Assembly: GCA_003158115.1 (NCBI GenBank)
Contig: PMGM01000039.1
Coordinates: 1-23,139 of the forward strand
Direction: 5' to 3'
DNA length: 23,139 nt
Source of the DNA: Methanobacterium sp.
GTDB lineage: Archaea; Methanobacteriota; Methanobacteria; Methanobacteriales; Methanobacteriaceae
Part shown: positions 15,199 to 22,770 of the stretch, one piece after another
Layout: every line of letters begins with the position of its first letter
How positions within the stretch are numbered: the stretch's first letter is position 1
Notes under the pieces: model-generated
Seen by the model: the letters and a program-made list of their open reading frames with translations, nothing else
Told to the model about the DNA's origin: nothing
The model's database searches: none
Position numbers and translations under genes: made by a program

Positions 15199-18186
15199 AT
15201 GATTCCAAAATTTAATTCTTTATTTGATTGTGTGGGTTCTAAAATGACTAAAAAGATAGAAAAAAACTTAAAAGGTAAAATTAGCCATAATTCGTCAAAT
15301 TTTTTTTATGTGGGTATTGGAGCATCTGCAGGTGGACTAGATGCACTTCAAAAATTTCTTTCAAACGTTCCTGAAAAAAGTGGAATGGCTTTTATTATTG
15401 TTCAACACTTGGATCCCATCCATAAAAGTGCCTTAACCGATATTTTGTCCCGTTACACATCAATGAAAGTGATGGAAGTTGAAGATGGAGTTCAAGTCAT
15501 ATCAGAACATGTTTATATAATTCCACCCGACAAAGATATGAGCATTCTAAACGGGAAACTCCAACTGATGGAACCCCTTGAACCACATGGCCAAAGAATG
15601 CCCATAAACTACTTTTTCAGAAGCCTAGCCGAGGATCAAAAGGAAAAAAGTGTAGGTATAATCCTTTCAGGCTATGGGGGTGACGGTACAATTGGTTTAA
15701 AGGCAATAAAAGCAAATGGAGGAATATGCATTGCACAAGATCCATCAACGGCAGGATCTGACAGTATGCCCAACAATGCGATAAACACAGGACTCGTTGA
15801 AATAGTCTTAGCACCAGAAGAAATACCAGAAAAACTCATATCCTACACACAATCTTCCAATAATATCCTTAAAAAAATATTAACCCCTGAAGACCAGACA
15901 ATCCAATCAATACAGAAAATATTCATTCTAATCCGGAATAAAACAGGGCATGATTTTTCACAATACAAAAAAAGCACAGTTAACAGACGTATTGCACGAC
16001 GAATGAACCTTCACCAAATAGAAGAAATGTCCCAATATCTACGATACCTAGAAGAAAACCCTTATGAAATAGATCTACTCTTCAACGAGTTTTTAATAAA
16101 TGTAACCCACTTTTTCAGGGATCTTGAAGCCTTTGAATCCCTTAAACAAGACGCTTTGAATGAAATAATAAAAGAAAAATTAGATTCAGGTATACTAAGG
16201 ATCTGGGTTCCAGGGTGTTCAACTGGTGAGGAAGTATATTCAATTGCAATAATAATACAAGAACTTTTAGAAGAAACAAACAAAAAAATAGAAGTTCAAA
16301 TATTCGGCACGGATCTAGACGAAAACTCAATAAAAACAGCACGATCAGGCACATACCCCACTATCATCTCCGCAGATATAAATCCAGAACGTCTAAATAA
16401 ATTCTTCGATAAAAAAAACAATTCCTATACCATCAAAAATAATATACGAGAAATGGTAATATTTTCAATCCATAACGTCATCAAGGATCCTCCATTCACC
16501 AAGTTAGATCTTATATCATGCAGAAACCTTCTGATCTATCTTGAAAGTGGCGCACAGGAAAAAGTACTTTCAAAATTTAATTACGGCCTTAACAAAGATG
16601 GAATCATCATATTAGGACCTTCAGAAAGCATTGGAGAGTTCCTAGACTCATTTTCTGTAATTGACAAAAAGTGGAAGATATTTAAATGTAATAAATCAAA
16701 CGGCTTCGCACTTGACTTCTTGCAAACTCACCCACTAACCCACCAACAACATTATTCAGCATACTGGGACGATCAATTCGATTTAAAAAATTCAAAACCA
16801 GAAATTGGTTTGAACATAACAGCAATGGCAGAAAAAAATTTAATCAACATATATGCCCCTCCATCAGCATTAATAGACAGTAATGGAGGAATATTATATA
16901 TACACGGCCGTTTAGGAAAATACTTGGAACCTTCTCCTGGAAAAGCCTCCCAAATGAATATTCATAAAATGGCAAAAGAGGGCATAAAATTAGCATTAAG
17001 CTCTGCAATTCAAAATGCAATATCAAAAAATAAAAAAATTGTAATGGAAAATCTTAAAATTGATGAAGCCAATGAAAAGAATCATCTCTTTAAACTCACA
17101 ATAAACCCCTTGAAGAATCATGAAGCGGTGAAAGGATTGTTAATTGTTTCATTTGAAGAATCACAAAACCAAAATGAAGAAGAGTATGATAAAATCAAAC
17201 TAAATCCCTTTTCCAAAATTAGTGATCACATTAAGGCACTTGAAAATGAGCTTAAATTAACTAAAGAACAACTTAACGATACAATTGAAAAGATGACAAC
17301 CTCCAATGAGGAACTTCAATCTGCCAATGAGGAACTTCAATCCATGAATGAAGAATCGCAAAGTACAAATGAGGAACTAGAAACTTCTAAAGAGGAATTG
17401 CAATCTATTAATGAAGAGCTTAGCACTGTTAACACTGAACTTCAAATAAAAGTAGATGAACTATCAAACATAAGCGACGACATGACAAATCTATTCAACA
17501 GCACCGAAATAGCAACAATATTTGTAGATAATAAACTTAATATCAGACGTTTCACAGAAGAAGCAACGAAAATAATAAAACTAATAGAATCAGATTTGGG
17601 CCGTCCTCTAAGCGATATTGCTTCCATTATAAAATATCCAGAACTAACAGATGACATACGTCAAGTCATTAAAAAAGTGGCTTTCAAAGAAAAAGAAGTC
17701 AACACCGCAAAAGGCGAATGGTATAACGTAAGAATCATGCCATATAAAACCTCACAAAATGTTATTGATGGAGCAACAATTACATTCATAAATGTAAGCC
17801 AACTTAAAAATTTCCAAGAAAAAATACAATCAACCCTAGAATACACTGAAAATATAATTAACACAGTTCGCGAACCATTAATCGTCCTTGATCAAGACCT
17901 TAAAGTGATATCAGCCAACAGAACCTTCTTCGAAACCTTCAAGTTAAAAAAATCAGAAACAGAAGGTGAAAAAATATACAAGATAGGGGATGGTGAATGG
18001 AACATTCCCACACTTCAAAAACTTCTAGAAGAAATACTCCCAAAGAACAACGAAATCAATGACTTTAAATTTGAACACAATTTCCATAAAATTGGATACA
18101 AAAAAATGTTATTAAATGCTAGAAGAATCTACAGAGGTGACATAGGCACAAATCTAATCCTCCTAGCTATGGAAAATGTGCAATGA
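15199..18186 (+). CDS. CheB-CheR-coiled coil-PAS hybrid signalling protein without a kinase domain
   Basis: This is a 995-residue multidomain protein. The CheB methylesterase domain (about 37-215) has the triad candidates S43 in GASAGG, H70 in VQHLDP and D162 in GYGGDGT. The CheR methyltransferase domain (about 236-498) has the SAM-binding VPGCSTGEEVYSIA (337-350) and DLISCRNLLIYL (437-448). A region of about 540-655 is PAS-like. A strong coiled coil (about 676-760) includes seven consecutive heptads of the NEELQSx type (703-751). Two further PAS segments lie at about 763-875 and 876-995. Many relatives continue into a histidine kinase; this one stops after the last PAS. No receiver domain precedes CheB. 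ATG 15199 lacks a clear ribosome binding site; ATG 15244 is an alternative that keeps all domains. Confidence 0.9.
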   Translation: MIPKFNSLFDCVGSKMTKKIEKNLKGKISHNSSNFFYVGIGASAGGLDALQKFLSNVPEKSGMAFIIVQHLDPIHKSALTDILSRYTSMKVMEVEDGVQVISEHVYIIPPDKDMSILNGKLQLMEPLEPHGQRMPINYFFRSLAEDQKEKSVGIILSGYGGDGTIGLKAIKANGGICIAQDPSTAGSDSMPNNAINTGLVEIVLAPEEIPEKLISYTQSSNNILKKILTPEDQTIQSIQKIFILIRNKTGHDFSQYKKSTVNRRIARRMNLHQIEEMSQYLRYLEENPYEIDLLFNEFLINVTHFFRDLEAFESLKQDALNEIIKEKLDSGILRIWVPGCSTGEEVYSIAIIIQELLEETNKKIEVQIFGTDLDENSIKTARSGTYPTIISADINPERLNKFFDKKNNSYTIKNNIREMVIFSIHNVIKDPPFTKLDLISCRNLLIYLESGAQEKVLSKFNYGLNKDGIIILGPSESIGEFLDSFSVIDKKWKIFKCNKSNGFALDFLQTHPLTHQQHYSAYWDDQFDLKNSKPEIGLNITAMAEKNLINIYAPPSALIDSNGGILYIHGRLGKYLEPSPGKASQMNIHKMAKEGIKLALSSAIQNAISKNKKIVMENLKIDEANEKNHLFKLTINPLKNHEAVKGLLIVSFEESQNQNEEEYDKIKLNPFSKISDHIKALENELKLTKEQLNDTIEKMTTSNEELQSANEELQSMNEESQSTNEELETSKEELQSINEELSTVNTELQIKVDELSNISDDMTNLFNSTEIATIFVDNKLNIRRFTEEATKIIKLIESDLGRPLSDIASIIKYPELTDDIRQVIKKVAFKEKEVNTAKGEWYNVRIMPYKTSQNVIDGATITFINVSQLKNFQEKIQSTLEYTENIINTVREPLIVLDQDLKVISANRTFFETFKLKKSETEGEKIYKIGDGEWNIPTLQKLLEEILPKNNEINDFKFEHNFHKIGYKKMLLNARRIYRGDIGTNLILLAMENVQ

Positions 18187-18327
18187 TACCGTAGACTGAG
18201 TTTTTAAATGATTTAAGAGTAAAACAAGTATAATCTATTTTTAAAATATTTTCAAGTGATTTTATAGAGCAGTTGGTGACCTAATCAATAGTTACTTAGA
18301 ATATTATGAAATTATTGACTTGATTAT

Positions 18328-18653
18328 GGATACTAGCCAGATCATGAAGTTGTTTTGCCTGCATACCCTGCTCTTTAGAAATATCAAAATTAATAATAAC
18401 TTTATTTAAAAAGTTATGTCAAAAATGACTCTAGTATAATTATTATTCAGATAATACCCAGTCTCATAGTATCATTAAAAATGGATAGACTCATACCTAA
18501 AAGTGCATGGATATATAATAAAAATTGATGTATAAAATTGAGAATTAGTATTATTTCTAATTTCCAAAAAACCCATATTATTAATGATTTAACCAATTTA
18601 AGTTGCAATGATTTCCTTCAAGTAAGACTATGTGTAATCGTAAGAAAAATAAA
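18328..18653 (+). repeat. Dispersed repeat, full-length composite copy D
   Basis: The order of parts is satellite module (18328-18366), AAAAAGTTATGTCAAAAAT (about 18408-18426), a decayed hairpin (18451-18467), core (18481 to about 18565) and the right flank shared with copy B, with GCAATGATTTCCTTCAA to about 18653. The first three parts are in the same order and spacing as copy E. One inserted A after the TATAT shifts the micro-ORF, which reads MDRLIPKSAWIYNKN and stops early. Confidence 0.85.
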
Positions 18654-18796
18654 TAATATCAATTTAAAATCGTTTATCTTTTATATTATGGATGTATTTT
18701 CATTAAATAGTTCAAAAGATTAATTTGGTATGCATCAATTACAATTTTAATTAAACTATCGAAAAGGTAATTGTTGTAATTATGTTGCCTATATAC

Positions 18797-18934
18797 AATC
18801 GATTGATCGATCGCTTGGTTGCTCATTTAATTTTCATCTATAGTAAAATTTTTAAGTTATAATACTTCCCTTTTTCTCTTTTTTATCAATTGCGCAATTG
18901 CTCGCTCTCGCAATCAAAGATCGATCGATTAATG
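18797..18934. repeat. Imperfect inverted repeat with central palindrome before the adhesin gene
   Basis: GATTGATCGATCGCTTGGTT at 18801-18820 is matched in inverted form by GCAATCAAAGATCGATCGAT at 18910-18929. Between them is the perfect 14-bp palindrome CAATTGCGCAATTG (18887-18900), followed by GCTCGCTCTCGC. This patch is much richer in G and C than its surroundings. A direct relative, GATTGATCGCTTGCTGGATT, lies beyond the adhesin gene at 21150-21169. Confidence 0.7.
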
Positions 18935-19057
18935 TAATGTTCTATATGTAAAATGTCACAAAACCTTGTTTTTTGAAATTATTTTAGTAAAATATAATAA
19001 TAATATAGTATAAATCAATTTTATTTAGTTATTACTGAATGCACTAAAATATATTAA

Positions 19058-21085
19058 TTGGGCATAAAGGAGGTGAAAAAGATAACAAAACAAAAAATAT
19101 CAAAACAAAACAATTTAATTATTATGGTACTGGTATTGATGGGTATAGTTTTTATATTCAGCTATGGAATGGGCAATGTTTCAGCAGCTCCTGTTACTAT
19201 CTACGTTAATGGTTCATCTGGAAATGATGGATGGAATGGACTAAATTCAACTTGGACTAGTGGATTAAACGGACCTAAAGCAACCATATCAAACGCCGTA
19301 AATACAGTAACAACCAATGGAACTGTGAATGTAGCCAGTGGTACCTACACCGAATCAGGAATGAACATCCAAAACAACATGACCATAATCGGTGAAAACC
19401 CGGAAAACACCATAATAGACGGTCAAAGTAATCAAATAATCAATATCAACTCTGGGACATACTTAACACTCATAAATTTAACTTTAGAAAATGGTAATAG
19501 GGCAATATCTAATTATGGCACATTAACACTGATCAACTGCACATTCTACAATAACAATGCAATGTTTGATGGAGCTATATACAACTATAAGGGTAGTATT
19601 TTAAATGTTGAAAACTGTATGTTCAATAAAAACAATGCCACAATGGACAGTGGGGCTATTTACAATGATAGAGATTCTTCATTGATTGTGGATAACTCGA
19701 CATTTATGAACAACGTAGCAGGTACCAATGGTGGAGCCATTAGCAACTTCGGAACCTTAAACATGACAAACAGCGTCCTTTTAGACAATGTAGCAGATAC
19801 AAATAATATTGGAGATAACCCATTATATCCTACAGATCCTAATTTACAAGAGGATTTCACTGCTAATGGTGGAGCAGTCTATAATGTAGGAAATTCAAAT
19901 ATAACTAACTGTGTATTTACTCAAAACTCTGCAGAGTATGGTGGAGCTATTTATAATACTGGAATATTTGACATAGAAAATAGTATACTCAGCAATAACA
20001 TCGCAACAGAAGATGGTGGAGCTATATATACATTTGAAAAATTGAACATTAATGAAAGTACCTTAACCAACAACCAAGCAAATCGTAATGGCGGTACTAT
20101 CTGGAATAATGGCAATGCAAACGTTAATTTTAACAGAATACTTCGAATGCCAGGATCTGAGGGCAACATAATTTTCAACAATGCCGGAGCAGTAAATGCA
20201 ACTCTCAACTGGTGGGGATCAAATACAAATCCATCAAATTATGTGGTTGGAAACATTAATGTCACACCATGGGTAGTATTAACAATATCAGCAAATCCTG
20301 CATCTATCTTAAATGGTAGTAATTCAACAGTAACAGCAGATCTACAGCATGATTCAAATGGTAATTATCTAAATCCAATCAATGGACTTATACCTGATGA
20401 TATGCCAGTAACATTTACAGGAACACTTGGAAGTATAAACCCAAACAATACAGGATTTATGGGTGATGAAGTTAAATCACTATTTACAGCTATTGATATA
20501 GGTAACGCAAATGTCACAGCTAAAGTTGACAATCAATCAGTTTCTACAATAATAACAGTGAACCCGATAGTCGACTTGTACTTGACCATGACTTCCAAAG
20601 GTAATCCAAAGGTTGGTGAAACATTTACAATCACCTACAAACTTGGCAATAAAGGACCGAACAACGCAACCAATGTTATAGTTACAATTCCATTACCAAA
20701 GGGTTTCGTATTAACAGGAATTAACGGTGACGGTAACTGGACATACAATACAGCTAACAGTACAATCACATGGACCCTAACGAACGTTACAGTAGGAGAC
20801 CCTTACTTGTACGTTACAGGAAAAACAACCAGCGCAGGAAATTATATTTTCAATTCATCATTAACATCAGAAACCTATAATCTTAACACTCAAGGCGTAA
20901 CACCAATTACAATAACATCAACTAATCCTATAAATCCAACTAACCATACAACCCCAACTACAAAAACAATATTCAATACAGCCACAAGTATAATACCAAT
21001 GCAACATACAGGCATACCAATCGCTGGACTATTATTTGGAATCCTCTCAGTTATTGGTGGATCAGTAATGTCACACAAAAAATAA
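19058..21085 (+). CDS. Adhesin-like surface protein with GGA(I/V) repeats, Ig-like and DUF11 domains and a membrane anchor
   Basis: This is a protein of about 675 residues. A signal segment (about 23-45) ends near VSAAPV. Beta-helix repeats follow (about 46-350), with repeated GGAIYN, GGAISN and GGAVYN motifs like chlamydial Pmp-type repeats, closing with LNWWGSNTNP. Residues about 400-500 form an invasin-type Ig-like domain (LTISANPASILNGSNSTVTA), and about 505-610 a DUF11 repeat (LTMTSKGNPKVGETFTITY, NKGPNNATNV). A Thr-Pro-rich spacer and a terminal transmembrane helix, TGIPIAGLLFGILSVIGG, then SHKK, follow. This tail is typical of methanogen adhesin-like proteins. The start is uncertain: TTG 19058 has no ribosome binding site. 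A strong AAAGGAGGTG lies inside the frame at 19067-19075, with no ATG, GTG or TTG at the right distance; ATG 19124 is a further choice. Confidence 0.85.
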   Translation: MGIKEVKKITKQKISKQNNLIIMVLVLMGIVFIFSYGMGNVSAAPVTIYVNGSSGNDGWNGLNSTWTSGLNGPKATISNAVNTVTTNGTVNVASGTYTESGMNIQNNMTIIGENPENTIIDGQSNQIININSGTYLTLINLTLENGNRAISNYGTLTLINCTFYNNNAMFDGAIYNYKGSILNVENCMFNKNNATMDSGAIYNDRDSSLIVDNSTFMNNVAGTNGGAISNFGTLNMTNSVLLDNVADTNNIGDNPLYPTDPNLQEDFTANGGAVYNVGNSNITNCVFTQNSAEYGGAIYNTGIFDIENSILSNNIATEDGGAIYTFEKLNINESTLTNNQANRNGGTIWNNGNANVNFNRILRMPGSEGNIIFNNAGAVNATLNWWGSNTNPSNYVVGNINVTPWVVLTISANPASILNGSNSTVTADLQHDSNGNYLNPINGLIPDDMPVTFTGTLGSINPNNTGFMGDEVKSLFTAIDIGNANVTAKVDNQSVSTIITVNPIVDLYLTMTSKGNPKVGETFTITYKLGNKGPNNATNVIVTIPLPKGFVLTGINGDGNWTYNTANSTITWTLTNVTVGDPYLYVTGKTTSAGNYIFNSSLTSETYNLNTQGVTPITITSTNPINPTNHTTPTTKTIFNTATSIIPMQHTGIPIAGLLFGILSVIGGSVMSHKK

Positions 21086-21091
21086 CATAAA

Positions 21092-21114
21092 TTTTTCCTT
21101 TTTCCATTTTTTTT
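21092..21114 (+). terminator. T-rich terminator after the adhesin gene
   Basis: Three T-runs (TTTTT, TTTTT, TTTTTTTT) separated by CC begin six bases after the stop codon. This fits oligo-T termination in archaea. No hairpin is needed or seen. Confidence 0.55.
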
Positions 21115-21576
21115 AATTATAAAATCCAACTTTGTTTAATCTCTTTCTTGATTGATCGCTTGCTGGATTGATTTTTTAAAAAATTTATATTCAACCAATC
21201 TAAAACTAGAACATCTTAAATCGAATAGCCTTTGATTAAATTAGTAGATAATATCGATCCTATTGAATAAATGAATGAAACTATCGTTAAAATGATAGTA
21301 CTTGAAATTGAGTTGTAATATCACTTAATTATTAGATAAGATGCAAATAAACGCATAACTCATGAATAAATAGTTAAGCTAACTACGATAAAACAAGATA
21401 ACATTAATAAAACTTGTGACGGTGATGTAATTATAGCAACAAGTATAAACAACTCACTAAAGTATACATAAACTTAATTTTATAATTTCAAAAACATCAA
21501 ATAGAAGTAAATGTTTCCTCATTGTAATTAGTAATTTTTATAAAGATACAATAGTTAGATATAAAAAAAATATTTT

Positions 21577-21642
21577 TCAAGCTTCCTCTCCTTCTTTAAT
21601 GGCATAAAGCGTTAAGTTAAGCGAACGAGCTATTAATGAATC
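21577..21642 (-). pseudogene. Minus-strand C-terminal coding relic of an unknown protein
   Basis: The minus strand reads DSLIARSLNLTLYAIKEG then EEA and TGA. Composition and helical character look like a genuine protein end. A stop codon directly precedes it and there is no start. I do not recognise the parent gene. Confidence 0.35.
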
Positions 21643-21681
21643 TTAGAATAGTTTAAAAAATAATAAATAGATCAACGAATT

Positions 21682-21913
21682 GGATACTTAGCAGATCATT
21701 AACGTATGTTGCCTGCATACTTACATGAAATAAATAAAATCAAAAATAATAATTTTATTTAAAAAGTTATGTCTAAAATACCCTTATAGTATAGTTTGGA
21801 TGATACCCAGTATCATAGTAGTATTAAAAATGGATATACTCATACTTAAAAATGCATGGATATATACTGAAATTGATGTATAACTTTATCAATTTGTATT
21901 AAATTATTTTCAA
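21682..21913 (+). repeat. Dispersed repeat, full-length composite copy E
   Basis: The order of parts is satellite module (21682-21720), AAAAAGTTATGTCTAAAAT (21761-21779), perfect hairpin ATGATAC-CCA-GTATCAT (21800-21816) and core (21830-21913). The micro-ORF is intact: MDILILKNAWIYTEIDV. After it, AAATTGAT and ATCAATTT form a perfect 8-bp inverted repeat around the stop codon. Confidence 0.9.
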
Positions 21914-21970
21914 AAAAATCGAAGATTCTAGAAAAAATATTAATCATAATTTTCCGAGTTAAATAAATAA

Positions 21971-22018
21971 AAATTTATATTCGATTTAACAAATTTCATG
22001 ATTTAGAGGGTGATACTA
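21971..22018 (+). promoter_or_regulatory. Probable promoter and leader of the second DUF169 gene
   Basis: AATTTATATT at about 21972-21981 is a TATA-like box preceded by an A-rich BRE-like stretch. The expected start of transcription is around 22000, just before the ribosome binding site GAGGGTGAT (22006-22014). Confidence 0.4.
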
Positions 22019-22702
22019 TTGTATCAAGAAATGGGTGAAAAATTAAAGGAAATATTGAAACTTGAACGGGATCCAGTAGCTATAAAATGGTCTGTAAGAG
22101 AACCAAGAAATATCAAAAAGGAAGAAGGCAAGTCAAGGTTCTGTGCAAAGCTTGGGAAAGCTATGAATGGTGAAATTTTCTATTCAACAGTTGAAGAAGA
22201 AGAATGCGGCGGCGGTATGCGGTATTCAGGAATGAAGGATCCTAAAGAATTAAATGCTAACATGCGTAGCGGATCTTTCCTTATACCTCGAGGAGTTTTT
22301 AAGAGTGTACCAGCTTTTCAACGTGCAGGGACACATAATCCCTCAATAGAACCTGGAATATTCCAAGCAGTAATCTTCGCACCATTAATTCAAGCAGATT
22401 TCGAACCCGATGTAATATTCATTGTATGTAATGCAAAACAGGGAATGAACATACTCCACGCCAATGCCTATGATTCAGGTTCTGAAGGTCTTGGTGCAGG
22501 CATAGGTCCTATATGCTGTACTATGGCAGCAAAACCATACTTAACTGGAGAAGTAACATACGGTTTTGCAGATGTAGGATCAAGAACCTATACGGATATA
22601 AAACCAGATGAAATATTAGTAAGCATCCCCGCTCCCGAATTAGGACGCATTATAACTAATATGGAGGAAATGATGACCAAAAAATTCTTCAAAGAAAACT
22701 AA
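22019..22702 (+). CDS. DUF169 family protein (second copy)
   Basis: This 227-residue soluble protein is a distant paralogue of the one at 5863. Shared features are RDPVAIKW near the start, RFCAKLGKAMNGEIFYST, VIFAPL, IFIVCNAKQGMN, GPICCTMAAKPY and a DIKPDEILVSIP ending. Cysteines in RFC, EEEC, VCN and ICC match or lie near those of the first copy; EECGGG replaces QLCNGAG. The TTG at 22019 is chosen because GAGGGTGAT ends four bases before it; an in-frame GTG at 22010 lies inside that site. It stands alone between repeat copies E and F. The function is unknown. Confidence 0.85.
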   Translation: MYQEMGEKLKEILKLERDPVAIKWSVREPRNIKKEEGKSRFCAKLGKAMNGEIFYSTVEEEECGGGMRYSGMKDPKELNANMRSGSFLIPRGVFKSVPAFQRAGTHNPSIEPGIFQAVIFAPLIQADFEPDVIFIVCNAKQGMNILHANAYDSGSEGLGAGIGPICCTMAAKPYLTGEVTYGFADVGSRTYTDIKPDEILVSIPAPELGRIITNMEEMMTKKFFKEN

Positions 22703-22770
22703 ATATTTTCAGGGTTATTTATATCAAAAAAATTAGGAATATAGTGTTAATCAGCCAATAGAATTAAATG

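Larger units (their letters stand above)
18187..19057. other. Long gene-free spacer with repeat copy D and inverted repeats
   Basis: The spacer holds repeat copy D (18328-18653), a fourth partial satellite match (18781-18799), and the inverted repeats and palindrome at 18797-18934. TATAAAT at 19009-19015 is a likely TATA box for the adhesin gene at 19058. A 61-codon frame at 18538-18723 overlaps the repeat and has no protein-like features. Confidence 0.5.
21086..22018. other. Long gene-free spacer with repeat copy E and relics
   Basis: The spacer contains the terminator above, GATTGATCGCTTGCTGGATT (21150-21169), a small hairpin ACTATC/GATAGT (21280-21299), a start-less 33-codon frame ending at 21471 that includes GDVIIATSINNSLKY, a minus-strand coding relic (21577-21642), repeat copy E and the promoter of the DUF169 gene. 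Confidence 0.5.

Noticed and set aside
18538..18723. 61-codon plus-strand open frame
   Set aside because: It lies over the right flank of repeat copy D, which in copy B has no corresponding frame; no ribosome binding site.
21370..21471. Start-less 33-codon frame including GDVIIATSINNSLKY
   Set aside because: No start codon, no recognisable family and too short to call a gene relic with confidence.
21860..21883. CTGA-AAT-TGATGT in repeat copies A and E, resembling a D'/C' box pair of an archaeal C/D RNA
   Set aside because: No proper 5' box C or 3' box D at the right spacing, and the CTGA is missing in copies B, C and D.
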